Counted from the first letter of the stretch, positions 26,277-34,991 are shown. The stretch: DNA of 64,000 bases from Photobacterium lutimaris (GCF_003025555.1 NZ_PYMH01000005.1:1-64000); one strand, 5' to 3'. Program-made: numbers and translations. The notes: generated by a model not told the origin, from the sequence alone.

Positions 26277-27728
26277 ATGTCACCCACAACCGCGGCCGAG
26301 GCCCGAAAACATAACTTTGCTTACATAATTAGAATTTGTTGTATCGCAGCCCTAGGGGGTATTTTATTAGGTTACGACACTGCTGTTATTTCCGGCGCCA
26401 TCGGCCCCATCCGTGAACACTTTGGGCTAACCTCTGCACAAACCGGTTGGGCCGTATCAAGTGTTGTTTTAGGTAGTATTATTGGTGCCGTCAGCGCTGG
26501 TTGGTCCGCTCTTAAATATGGCCGTCGTAAAACCCTCTTCATGGCAGCCATCCTCTTCATGATTTCCGCCATCGGCTCGGCACTGGCCACCACCTTTACT
26601 TTCTATGTCATGCTTCGCATCGTTGGTGGTATCGCGGTCGGCTTAGCCTGTGTCGTTTCACCAATGTACATGTCTGAAGTGGCGCCGAAAGACTTCCGAG
26701 GCCGTGCCGTCAGTATGTTCCAACAATCTGCTGTTATCGGTCAGACAGGGGTGTTCTACGTTAACTACCTGATTGCCAAAGGCATGAGTGAAGCCTGGTT
26801 GGTTGATATGGGCTGGCGCTGGATGCTGGGCTCAGAAGTGCTTCCTGCCGCACTATTTGCTGGTCTACTGTTCCTTATCCCTGAATCACCACGCTGGCTG
26901 GTACTAAAAGGTAAAGTTGCCGAAGCCAAAGATACCCTGTCGCGTATTTCAAATCCTAAGCATGCTGATCAGTTGATCGGCGAGATCCAAGCATCACTGG
27001 CAGATTCAAACGCACCAGGCAAGAAGCAAGTCAGCCTGCGTTCACCCCTTCTGTTTGCTATCTTGGTGATCGGTACCTTCGTGGCTGCCGCCCAGCAGCT
27101 AACCGGTATCAACGTGATTATGTACTACACGCCGGAAATCCTAAGACCGATTACCGGTAGTACTGAAAACGCCCTATTCCAGACCACCTTCGTCGGTATT
27201 GTCTTCATCCTAGGTAACGCGCTAGGTATGTACCTCATCGATAAAGTCGGTCGTTTGCCACTGATGAAATACGGCACCTTCGGCTGTGCGGTGGGTATGA
27301 CGGTTGTTGGTTATGTACTTTACACTGGCACTGAAGGCTACGCGGCATTGTTCGCACTGTGTCTATACGTTGTTTCTTACGCGACATCGTGGGGTTGTGC
27401 ATGCTGGACCATGATTTCGGAAATCTTCCCGAACAGCATCCGCTCCCGTGCAATGTCTATTGCGGTGGGTGCACAGTGGTTCACTGGTTTCATCGTCACC
27501 CAGTCGTTCCCGATGCTGAATGACAATGCCTTCCTGAGAGAGCATTTCAACGGTGCATTCAGCTTCTGGTTGTTCGCCATCCTGTCACTGATTTGTATGT
27601 TTGTTGTGGTCAAGTTCGTTCCAGAAACCAAAGGTGTCAGCCTAGAGAAAATGGAAGAAGTGATGGCCAAGAAACTTGGCAAGAAAGTACCTGCTCCAGC
27701 TGCTACTGAAGCGCAAGCAAACGCTTAA
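26277..27728 (+). CDS. iolT: MFS sugar porter, probable myo-inositol transporter
   Basis: The 483-residue protein is a twelve-helix major facilitator of the sugar porter family. Motifs include GGILLGYDTAVISGAIG in helix 1, KYGRRKTLF between helices 2 and 3, PESPRWLVLKGK after helix 6, QQLTGINVIMYYTPEI in helix 7 and the C-terminal VPETKGVSLEKMEE. It probably brings in myo-inositol by proton symport, given the divergent iol operon. The start at 26277 is supported by AAGGAG ten bases upstream. Another hexose is possible but less likely. A strong terminator follows. Confidence 0.9.
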   Translation: MSPTTAAEARKHNFAYIIRICCIAALGGILLGYDTAVISGAIGPIREHFGLTSAQTGWAVSSVVLGSIIGAVSAGWSALKYGRRKTLFMAAILFMISAIGSALATTFTFYVMLRIVGGIAVGLACVVSPMYMSEVAPKDFRGRAVSMFQQSAVIGQTGVFYVNYLIAKGMSEAWLVDMGWRWMLGSEVLPAALFAGLLFLIPESPRWLVLKGKVAEAKDTLSRISNPKHADQLIGEIQASLADSNAPGKKQVSLRSPLLFAILVIGTFVAAAQQLTGINVIMYYTPEILRPITGSTENALFQTTFVGIVFILGNALGMYLIDKVGRLPLMKYGTFGCAVGMTVVGYVLYTGTEGYAALFALCLYVVSYATSWGCACWTMISEIFPNSIRSRAMSIAVGAQWFTGFIVTQSFPMLNDNAFLREHFNGAFSFWLFAILSLICMFVVVKFVPETKGVSLEKMEEVMAKKLGKKVPAPAATEAQANA

Positions 27729-27774
27729 TCCATATTCTTCACCCAATTCCAACTGCTCCACATTTGGACTAACA

Positions 27775-27808
27775 AACAGGCTTACCTCGGTAAGCCTGTT
27801 TTTTTTAT
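27775..27808 (+). terminator. Intrinsic terminator after the inositol transporter
   Basis: AACAGGCTTACC pairs perfectly with GGTAAGCCTGTT around a TC loop and is followed by TTTTTT. Confidence 0.92.
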
Positions 27809-27855
27809 GTCTACACCTGTGCACGCAAATATTGCCCCCCTGCCAAGCGTCGACA

Positions 27856-28080
27856 CTAGCTTTGCAGCATTACCTGAATATCCGGCGCTTTGTTCAAACA
27901 CGCTTTCACCAGCTCCGACAGCTGAGGTGCTAATCCCTGCTGACCCCAAGTCGCAGCCACGGCTACCGGTTTGGCAGTGGTCACCACAGCCAATGGACTC
28001 GCCTCACCCAAACCCCACTCCCTGTCCTAAGGCCACTATCTCGCGGGCCTTGAACTCGACGATAAAAGCGCTAATCTGAC
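27856..28080 (-). pseudogene. Decayed 3' end of an unidentified gene
   Basis: On the minus strand FIVEFKAREIVALGQGVG is followed, after one frameshift near 28010, by EASPLAVVTTAKPVAVAATW, GQQGLAPQLSELVKACLNKA and PDIQVMLQS before TAG. The two frames join into one continuous protein-like sequence of about 70 residues. No start region is present upstream. It is a relic at the left border of the AT-rich biosynthetic cluster and is visibly richer in GC than that cluster. I could not assign a family. Confidence 0.45.
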
Positions 28081-28424
28081 TTGATATATAAAATGGGATA
28101 AAGTAATAGCAAGATAGCTTATCTTGAATATCATCAATTCCATTTAGGATGGAATATAAAAAAACATATCAAGCTTATACCTATTAATACCAATCATCAC
28201 CACTCCAAGATTAAATAATTAACAGTCAACAAATAAAATCATTTTATAGATTTAATGCGAAGCATCTCCACAAAGATTTGTCACACAATGATTAATAGAA
28301 AGAAATATCTTAGACTTGCTCTGTAAAAAAGCCAACTTATAATTACTTCAATTGATATTTACTATTTTCATAGATATGTTATAAAAAGTTTATTTTGTAA
28401 TTAAACACTAGGTGATAGAAAATA
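28081..28424. promoter_or_regulatory. AT-rich leader/promoter region of the biosynthetic operon
   Basis: No gene is present. This region of very low GC content precedes the six-gene operon and should contain its promoter. I could not pick one -10/-35 pair with confidence among the many AT-rich candidates. Confidence 0.4.
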
Positions 28425-29336
28425 TTGAACGGGCTAGTTTTAGGATACATATACATTTTTTTGTATTGCATACTTTCAGTCACCAAAGATATTGTATTAG
28501 AGGATGGGTTAAAAACATCAAATACCTTTGATTATCTTTTAATTGTTTTCACATGCGTTGCTTTATTTTATATAATTAATGATAAAATAATATCTACAGA
28601 AAAAAATAAGAAAACAAAAAACTATTTCAAAGACAATATATGGCTAAATATAGTAACGGTTGGAAACTGGTTAGGGCTATTCTATTCATTGAAGTTTTTT
28701 AGCGCTCCTGTTGTATCAGCATTATATGCGGGACTAATCCCATTAACCACGCTAATCGTAAATAAACGACTAAGACCAAAAAGCAAGTTATCAAAAGGTG
28801 ATTACATCGCAACTATCTCACTATTTTTATGTGCTGTTTTTTGGTCCGGATATAATATAGAAAAACTTCAAGAAACATCAATATTTACTGGCTTAACAAT
28901 TATACTTATATCGTCATTATCAATATCTTCCACAACGGTATTCTCAAAGAGATTGGCTGAAAATGGTTGTACCGCCGTTAAAATAATGGCACATAGATTT
29001 TATATCCTAATATTCTTTTCAGCCATATTTTCTTCTCCACCACCAGTAGTAATAGATATTTTCATTGATAACTTAACATTACTCGCATTCGTCATTGGAT
29101 TTGGGACGATACTTAGCTTATGGCTATTTCAAATTGGTGTTAATATTTGTGAGCCAATTATAACTCACGTGATAATATCAACCTGTCCAATCATTAGCCT
29201 CATCATATACTTCTTTTATAATAGTGATATTTCAATACCTAAAGACACAATATTTTTTTCATCTTCAGTTGTTATAATTGCAATTATTTATGGTATTTTC
29301 GATTACTATAAAAATAGTCAAAAATTGAGAAATTAA
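28425..29336 (+). CDS. DMT/EamA-type membrane exporter
   Basis: The 303-residue protein has about ten hydrophobic helices arranged as two related halves, with the EamA-like segment GLFYSLKFFSAPVVSALYAG near the end of helix 3 and a second-half counterpart LWLFQIGVNICEPIITHVI. It belongs to the drug/metabolite transporter superfamily. As the first gene of a biosynthetic operon it most likely exports the product, which would also give self-protection. Translation starts at a TTG at 28425, supported by AGGTGA nine bases upstream. The coding sequence is strikingly AT-rich compared with the iol genes. The next gene starts 4 bases after its stop. Confidence 0.8.
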   Translation: MNGLVLGYIYIFLYCILSVTKDIVLEDGLKTSNTFDYLLIVFTCVALFYIINDKIISTEKNKKTKNYFKDNIWLNIVTVGNWLGLFYSLKFFSAPVVSALYAGLIPLTTLIVNKRLRPKSKLSKGDYIATISLFLCAVFWSGYNIEKLQETSIFTGLTIILISSLSISSTTVFSKRLAENGCTAVKIMAHRFYILIFFSAIFSSPPPVVIDIFIDNLTLLAFVIGFGTILSLWLFQIGVNICEPIITHVIISTCPIISLIIYFFYNSDISIPKDTIFFSSSVVIIAIIYGIFDYYKNSQKLRN

Positions 29337-29340
29337 TAAT

Positions 29341-30585
29341 ATGAAAAACATCAATAGCAAAAGGCCATGGATCATTGTCGATGGCTATTCCAGTGGCAGT
29401 TTATATGTTGATTTATTAAATAAAATCGGTGTTGTCACATATCACGTACAAAGCAGCCGTATCATTCCCGATTTTTATCTTAAGACATTTGACAAAAGCA
29501 AGTACGAAGAAAACTTTATCTATGAAAGTGACTTAAATACGTTATTAGATGAGCTTAAAGTGCTTGAACCAGCGGTAATCATTGCTGGCTGTGAACCCGG
29601 CGTAAAGCTTGCCGATCAACTATCCGAGCACCTTGGAACACCGTCGAATGGAACAAAGTACAGTCAAGCACGAAGAGATAAATATGAAATGGTGCAATCG
29701 CTTGTTAAGCATGGGGTCAAAGCCGCACAAACGTATCGAGTCAGCTCATATCAAGCACTGGCTGATGCTATTGAAGTAATAGGTTTTCCTGTCGTCATCA
29801 AGCCTACAGCGAGTGCTGGCTCTGATGGCGTCTATATTTGCATGTCCGAGAATGAAGCTCAAAAGGCATTCGATGATGTTTACCTTAAAGAAGATCGTCT
29901 TGGCAAAACGAATGATGACGTTATTGTACAAGAGCTACTAAATGGCAAACAGTATATTGTTAATACCGTCAGTTATGATGGCAAGCATTATGCTGTTGAA
30001 ATATGGATAGATCATAGAATTGATACTGGGTCAGAATACATTTACGACCATGAAAAGCTCATACATAATATTACTGAATTAGAACAAAGCATTGTCAATT
30101 ACACTTTTGATGTATTAGATGCATTGAATATCAATTATGGTCCTTGTCATGTCGAGCTTATGGTTAATGACGGTATACCAACCTTGATAGAAGTTGGTTC
30201 GAGACCAGCGGGAGGGATCAATCATGAAACCATGTTCAAGGCACAAGGGTTTTCACACGTCAGTGCTGCGATAGATTGCTACCTCAACCCAAAAGAACCA
30301 TCATTCACAAAATACAAGGTAAATCAAAAAGAAGTACTTGCCGTTGCGCTTATAAGCAACAGCGAGGGTTATTTAAAGCAGCTAAATGGTGTTAGTAAAA
30401 TCCACGCTTTACCTTCATTTGATTATTTGACAGGGCTACCAGCTCTTGGAAGTTATGTTCCTGTTACAAAAGATATATTTTCACAGCCCGGACTATTAAT
30501 GCTCTCACATGAATCTGAAGAGCAAATAACTAAAGATCTTAAAACGTTTAGAGAGCTAGAAAAAGACCTTTTTATTATGGACTAA
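29341..30585 (+). CDS. ATP-grasp amino-acid/dipeptide ligase
   Basis: The 414-residue protein has an ATP-grasp fold: an N-terminal pre-ATP domain (residues 1-110), then VVIKPTASAGSDGVY with the ATP-binding Lys154 and glycine-rich loop, VIVQELLNGKQYIVN, and the metal-binding segment GPCHVELM...TLIEVGSRPAGG. It is closest in style to the L-amino-acid ligases (BacD/YwfE, DdaF) and to TblF-like enzymes that form peptide bonds from free amino acids through acyl phosphates. Within this operon it probably joins the finished amino acid to another one, giving a dipeptide. The specific substrates cannot be read from the sequence. Purine-pathway ATP-grasp enzymes are less likely. Confidence 0.85.
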   Translation: MKNINSKRPWIIVDGYSSGSLYVDLLNKIGVVTYHVQSSRIIPDFYLKTFDKSKYEENFIYESDLNTLLDELKVLEPAVIIAGCEPGVKLADQLSEHLGTPSNGTKYSQARRDKYEMVQSLVKHGVKAAQTYRVSSYQALADAIEVIGFPVVIKPTASAGSDGVYICMSENEAQKAFDDVYLKEDRLGKTNDDVIVQELLNGKQYIVNTVSYDGKHYAVEIWIDHRIDTGSEYIYDHEKLIHNITELEQSIVNYTFDVLDALNINYGPCHVELMVNDGIPTLIEVGSRPAGGINHETMFKAQGFSHVSAAIDCYLNPKEPSFTKYKVNQKEVLAVALISNSEGYLKQLNGVSKIHALPSFDYLTGLPALGSYVPVTKDIFSQPGLLMLSHESEEQITKDLKTFRELEKDLFIMD

Positions 30586-30631
30586 ATTAAAAATATCCAT
30601 CTCAGAAACAATACTTATCAATACAGGCAAA

Positions 30632-31303
30632 ATGGACTTCGTTATGGAAACAGTAAATTACTATACAGCAAAGGATTCAAATGGTGAGAGTATTTATGAT
30701 GTCTGGGAGCGTGGTGGCGCGTTAGGTAATTCGATAACACCTTCAACCTATGATGAGAAATATCGTAACTGGATGCTTAATCTCATTTTAAATAGAAGTA
30801 AAATAACCAACAGATTGAAGATACTTAGTTTAGGGTGTGGAAATGCTTCAATAGAAGAGCTTTTAGTAAAAGCGGGGCATCAAGTCACTGCTTTCGACAT
30901 CAATGAAGAAGCTGTCCAGTACGCAAAATCTAAAGGTGTGGATGCCATGGTTTGCAATTTAAACGAATGGGATCCAATAAAGGAATCCTATGATCTCGTA
31001 TACTGTGATGGAATACTCGGTCATTTACTTGATCCAATCAATGGATTTGAAACCCTCTTCAATAAAATATTAACCAGCCTAAAGTTCGGCGGTATGGTAA
31101 TGATATCCAATGATGCCAGTGAACTATCTCAGGACATTCAAATACATCCCGATCTTCCTTCTTTTTATTGGTTTTCAGATTCCTATTTAAAAAATCAATT
31201 AGAGGGTTCTAACTTCACAGGCATAGAAACGCTATCTTATTTATACAACCGCCCTCTAACAGGTAAAAAAAATCGTTTAATTGCTCTTGGTTATAAAAAA
31301 TGA
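30632..31303 (+). CDS. Class I SAM-dependent methyltransferase
   Basis: The 223-residue protein carries the methyltransferase motif I ILSLGCGNAS (residues 64-73), an acidic residue ending strand 2 (TAFDINEEAVQYAKSKG), and motif IV-like YDLVYCDGILGHLLDP. It lacks a DNA-, RNA- or lipid-targeting domain, so a small-molecule substrate is likely. The tabtoxin pathway takes one carbon from methionine, and a methyltransferase of this size is present in that cluster; a similar C-methylation is inferred here. The 3' end overlaps the next start by four bases (ATGA), a sign of translational coupling. There is a 46-base gap to the ATP-grasp gene. Confidence 0.83.
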   Translation: MDFVMETVNYYTAKDSNGESIYDVWERGGALGNSITPSTYDEKYRNWMLNLILNRSKITNRLKILSLGCGNASIEELLVKAGHQVTAFDINEEAVQYAKSKGVDAMVCNLNEWDPIKESYDLVYCDGILGHLLDPINGFETLFNKILTSLKFGGMVMISNDASELSQDIQIHPDLPSFYWFSDSYLKNQLEGSNFTGIETLSYLYNRPLTGKKNRLIALGYKK

Positions 31304-32109
31304 CTATGAACTCAGAATGCAAAGTTAATGAAATTTACAATAAGTCGTCTACTGGACAACAAGTAAGTAATGAAGAAATCAAAACTATTGAAAACATTAT
31401 ACGAGACTTAGATAATGGTTTGATTCAAGTCGTAGAAAGGGTCGATAATGAATGGAAAACGAATGTATGGATAAAAAAAGCCATTCTCCTATATTTTAAA
31501 TCAAGAAAAATTGACAACATTGAGTTACCTCCCTTTACTTATAGAGACTGTATACCTCTAAAAAACATCGAAGGTAATAACAACTCAAGAATTGTTCCAG
31601 GCGCAATTGTTCGCTATGGTAGTTTTTTAGAAAATAAAACTGTCGCCATGCCTTCATTTATCAATATTGGAGCCTATGTCTCTGAAGGAACAATGGTAGA
31701 TACATGGGCAACAGTGGGATCATGTGCTTATATAGGTAAAAATGTTCACTTATCCGGAGGTGTGGGTATTGGCGGAGTACTTGAACCTATTTCTAATAAT
31801 CCTGTGATAATTGAAGACAATTGTTTTATTGGGTCTCGATCAATTATTGTTGAAGGTGTCCGAGTCGGTCAAGGCTCCGTCATTGGTGCGGGCGTTACCC
31901 TAACGGCTTCGACACCGATTATCGATGTCACCGGAACAGAGGAAAAAAAATACAAAGGAATCGTTCCTCCTCATAGTATCGTTATTCCAGGAAGTCGGAA
32001 TAAATCATTTCCAGCAGGTGAGTACCAAGTGCCCTGTGCTTTAATTATTGGTTCAAGAAATAATTCTACCAATCAAAAGGTCACATTAGATCAAACCTTT
32101 AGAAGATAA
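31300..32109 (+). CDS. DapD-like tetrahydrodipicolinate N-acyltransferase homolog
   Basis: The 269-residue protein matches E. coli DapD (274 residues) along the hexapeptide-repeat left-handed beta helix: MPSFINIGAYVSEGTMVDTW, ATVGSCAYIGKNVHLSGGVG and PVIIEDNCFIGSRS. The catalytic pair of DapD is retained as Asp134 (TMVDTW) and Glu185 (VEGV). The C-terminal part diverges (GVTLTASTPIIDVTG). DapD N-succinylates L-tetrahydrodipicolinate in lysine synthesis. A second copy inside a biosynthetic operon suggests diversion of that intermediate or a methylated version, as TabB does for tabtoxin. A housekeeping role is unlikely given the neighbours and the low GC content. It is translationally coupled to the methyltransferase. 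Confidence 0.88.
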   Translation: MTMNSECKVNEIYNKSSTGQQVSNEEIKTIENIIRDLDNGLIQVVERVDNEWKTNVWIKKAILLYFKSRKIDNIELPPFTYRDCIPLKNIEGNNNSRIVPGAIVRYGSFLENKTVAMPSFINIGAYVSEGTMVDTWATVGSCAYIGKNVHLSGGVGIGGVLEPISNNPVIIEDNCFIGSRSIIVEGVRVGQGSVIGAGVTLTASTPIIDVTGTEEKKYKGIVPPHSIVIPGSRNKSFPAGEYQVPCALIIGSRNNSTNQKVTLDQTFRR

Positions 32110-32115
32110 ATTAGC

Positions 32116-33405
32116 ATGCATAGCAATATTAACCACGATAGGTTATATCACTCAAAAAATTTATTTGACCAAGCAAACAATTATTTACCAGGCGGAATTA
32201 CCCGAGATGTCGTAAATATTGAGCCTTTTCCGGTGTACGTAACAAAATCTGATGGTGCTAAATGCTGGGATATCGATGGAAATGAATATGTTGACTTAGT
32301 ACTAGGAAATGGTTCTATTCTTCTAGGCCATAATAATAACCTCGTTACCCGCGCTATTTGTGAACAAGCTCCACTGGGATTACATTCAGGCTTGTGTAAC
32401 CCTTTAGAAGTATCGCTTTCTAAGAAAGTATGTCAGTTAGTTCCTTGTGCAGAATTAGTACGTTTTACCATGACAGGCTCAGAGGCAACCCACCTAGCTG
32501 TCAGGCTTGCAAGATCTTACACTGGCCGAGATAAGTACATCAGGTTTACAGGCCATTTTCATGGCTGGCATGATAGTTTAGCTATAGGCAGCATCACTGG
32601 CAGTTCTAGGCCTGACTCTGTCGGGATCCCGTCAGGCACATATGACTTAGCACATGTCTGCCGTCCCAACAGTATTGAAGATATTACAGCCATAAATACA
32701 AATGAAATTTCATGTATTATTTTAGAACCCAGCGGCGGTAAGGCAGGCCTAGAGTTATTCGACATAGAGTTTCTTCAATTTCTTAGAGAATACTGTGACA
32801 AGCATGACATAGTACTGATCTTTGATGAAATTGTGACTGGATTTCGTTGGTCGCCCGGAGGGGCGCAATCGCTACTTGGTGTTACACCCGATTTAACAAC
32901 GCTTGGCAAGGTGTTGGGCGGAGGTCTTCCTTGCGCGGCAGTATGTGGAAAGAGAAAGCTTATGCGTCAGCTTTCTTTCCTCGACAGCCCTCACGAGACA
33001 AGAGTCCATCACGGAGGTACATTCAACGGCAACCCGCTGGCGGCTGCTTCAGGGCTCGCGGCACTTGAACAACTAGAGGATGGGATAGCAATCAGCCAAG
33101 TCAACGCCTATACAAACCGGTTGATAGAAGAACTTTCGACTATATGGCAAAGACTCGAAGTGCCAGGATCAGTTTATGGTCAAGCGAGTGTCTTTCACTG
33201 CACATTTGATCATATCAATAGCTTAAGAAGTCATCGTAATTTACAACTAACAAATCACTTCCAAAGATTGTTATTACAAAATGGTATTTTAATGAGGAAA
33301 ACAACAGGGATGCTATCTTGCTCTCACAACGAAAAAGAGATGAAACTTATCCTTGAGGCCGCGGAAAAATCATTAATAACAATGAAAAAAAATGGACTTT
33401 TTTGA
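32116..33405 (+). CDS. Class III PLP aminotransferase (glutamate-1-semialdehyde aminotransferase-like)
   Basis: The 429-residue protein is a fold-type I, class III aminotransferase or aminomutase. Landmarks are MTGSEATHLAVRLARSYTG, the cofactor-binding FDEIVTGFRWSPGG (Asp237), the Schiff-base lysine Lys265 in TLGKVLGGGLP, and GTFNGNPLAAASGLAALE. The nearest general pattern is HemL-like enzymes, but in this operon it more probably aminates an acylated keto-amino acid derived from the DapD-type product, the role of DapC/ArgD-type enzymes in lysine synthesis. The exact substrate is unknown. It starts six bases after the DapD-like gene and is part of the same transcript. Confidence 0.88.
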   Translation: MHSNINHDRLYHSKNLFDQANNYLPGGITRDVVNIEPFPVYVTKSDGAKCWDIDGNEYVDLVLGNGSILLGHNNNLVTRAICEQAPLGLHSGLCNPLEVSLSKKVCQLVPCAELVRFTMTGSEATHLAVRLARSYTGRDKYIRFTGHFHGWHDSLAIGSITGSSRPDSVGIPSGTYDLAHVCRPNSIEDITAINTNEISCIILEPSGGKAGLELFDIEFLQFLREYCDKHDIVLIFDEIVTGFRWSPGGAQSLLGVTPDLTTLGKVLGGGLPCAAVCGKRKLMRQLSFLDSPHETRVHHGGTFNGNPLAAASGLAALEQLEDGIAISQVNAYTNRLIEELSTIWQRLEVPGSVYGQASVFHCTFDHINSLRSHRNLQLTNHFQRLLLQNGILMRKTTGMLSCSHNEKEMKLILEAAEKSLITMKKNGLF

Positions 33406-33419
33406 CAGAGGAATATGAC

Positions 33420-34991
33420 ATGTGTGGTTTATACCTTTCCATTGCTGATAATCTCATTATCTCCGATGAATTCAACAGCTTTAGTAAGTTAAAACATCGA
33501 GGCCCGGATAACAGCTTATTCAAATTCGGAACACTAAATGAATTTACCAAAGTAAAAAACGTTGCTTATGGATTTCATCGTCTATCTATTAATGATCTGC
33601 ACCCTAAAGGTGATCAACCTTTTTATAGTCATGATGGCTCATTTGTAATTGTTAATGGTGAGATTTACAATTACGAAAAAATCGTCAATACGCACTTAAG
33701 TAATTTTAAATTCCAGTCAACTTCCGATTGTGAAGTTATCCTTCCTCTGTATAAAAAGTATGATTTAGATTTTATCAACTTACTTGAGGGGGAGTTTTCT
33801 TTAATCATATACGACGCATCAAAAAATAAATTTGTTATCGCAAGAGATTCTGTCGGTGTGCGTCCACTATATTACAGTTATGATAAGGATGTGGGTTTTT
33901 TAACTGTTGCATCGGAATTAAAAGCCATAACAACAAGCCATGTTAAGCACTTCCCTCCTGGTCATATTGCGACTCTTAATCGTCATTTTACGCTTGATAT
34001 TGATAAATACTATGATCCAAACTCAATAAGAAAGAAAGATTGTGCCACGTCAACTGAAGAACTAGCGAAGGCTGTCAGAGGCTCCCTTCACAATGCCGTC
34101 AAAACTCGTCTAAAGAGTGATGTTCCTGTTGGGTGTCTGCTGTCTGGAGGTCTCGACTCGAGTGGCGTTGCTGCACTAGCAGCATCAATGTCAGAGACTC
34201 CACTCAAAACCTTCACATTAAAAATTGATGGCCTGCCCAACGATGACATTAAATATGCTAAAATTGTCGCTGAAAAAATTGGTTCTGAGCATCACGAAAT
34301 AAGTACTAGCCTGCCCGAAATATATGGCCTTATTGACCATGTCATCAAAGTATCTGAAACTTACAACTATGAAATGGTTCCTAATCTTGTCCTAATTTAC
34401 TTAGTTGCTCAATACGTCGCCCACAATACCGATGTCAAGGTATTACTTGATGGCACGGGTCCCGATGAAATGCTTGGTGGGTACTGGTTTTTTAAAGATG
34501 CACCTTCAGTCAAAGAGTTTGATGAGGAAACATTCAAGCAGTTATCTGAAATGCACCGGACAGAGTTACTTGGTGAGAGGGTGATATCACACTTCGGCCT
34601 TGAAGTTAGGTACCCTTATCTTGATCGAAAAGTACAACAGGAGCTACTGTCTACTCCTGCAAATTTCAAACATTATACTGATAACCACTTGGAAAAATTT
34701 ATTCTTCGAAAAGCACTGACATCAGATTTACCAGCTGAAATCATATCTAGGAAGAAACTAGGAATGACACATGGGGCAGGTGAAAAATTCGAAAATATTT
34801 TTGACCAAGAAATACGAAAAAGACTAGGTAATAGTGAAGTACTAAATTGCCTTTCACATGATCGCATCGTCGGCACAGAAAACTACTATCAAAATATCTT
34901 TTTTGGTGAATATCCCAATGCAAAAGATGTCGAGTGTGGGGTAACTCCTGCGTGGTGGCGTTCAGAAGACCCACTTGCCATCTGGCGTTAA
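33420..34991 (+). CDS. Asparagine synthetase B-like amidotransferase or beta-lactam synthetase-like enzyme
   Basis: The 523-residue protein has an N-terminal class II glutaminase domain (Cys2 after Met1, HRGPD, VNGEIYNYE, TSDCEVILPLY) and a C-terminal synthetase domain with the ATP pyrophosphatase motif LLSGGLDSSG. The start at 33420 places Cys2 as the N-terminal nucleophile and follows AGAGGAA. In E. coli AsnB the segment SGEGSDE contains a Glu needed for catalysis on aspartate; here it reads DGTGPDE (residues 344-350), so Thr replaces that Glu. The substrate is therefore probably not plain aspartate. The enzyme may amidate the novel amino acid or close a ring as beta-lactam synthetases do, although those lack Cys2. 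Function beyond the fold is inferred. Confidence 0.87.
   Translation: MCGLYLSIADNLIISDEFNSFSKLKHRGPDNSLFKFGTLNEFTKVKNVAYGFHRLSINDLHPKGDQPFYSHDGSFVIVNGEIYNYEKIVNTHLSNFKFQSTSDCEVILPLYKKYDLDFINLLEGEFSLIIYDASKNKFVIARDSVGVRPLYYSYDKDVGFLTVASELKAITTSHVKHFPPGHIATLNRHFTLDIDKYYDPNSIRKKDCATSTEELAKAVRGSLHNAVKTRLKSDVPVGCLLSGGLDSSGVAALAASMSETPLKTFTLKIDGLPNDDIKYAKIVAEKIGSEHHEISTSLPEIYGLIDHVIKVSETYNYEMVPNLVLIYLVAQYVAHNTDVKVLLDGTGPDEMLGGYWFFKDAPSVKEFDEETFKQLSEMHRTELLGERVISHFGLEVRYPYLDRKVQQELLSTPANFKHYTDNHLEKFILRKALTSDLPAEIISRKKLGMTHGAGEKFENIFDQEIRKRLGNSEVLNCLSHDRIVGTENYYQNIFFGEYPNAKDVECGVTPAWWRSEDPLAIWR

Noticed and set aside
33420..34991. Housekeeping asparagine synthetase B
   Set aside because: It lies inside a biosynthetic operon, is AT-rich, and has the changed DGTGPDE motif, so asnB was not used as the name.
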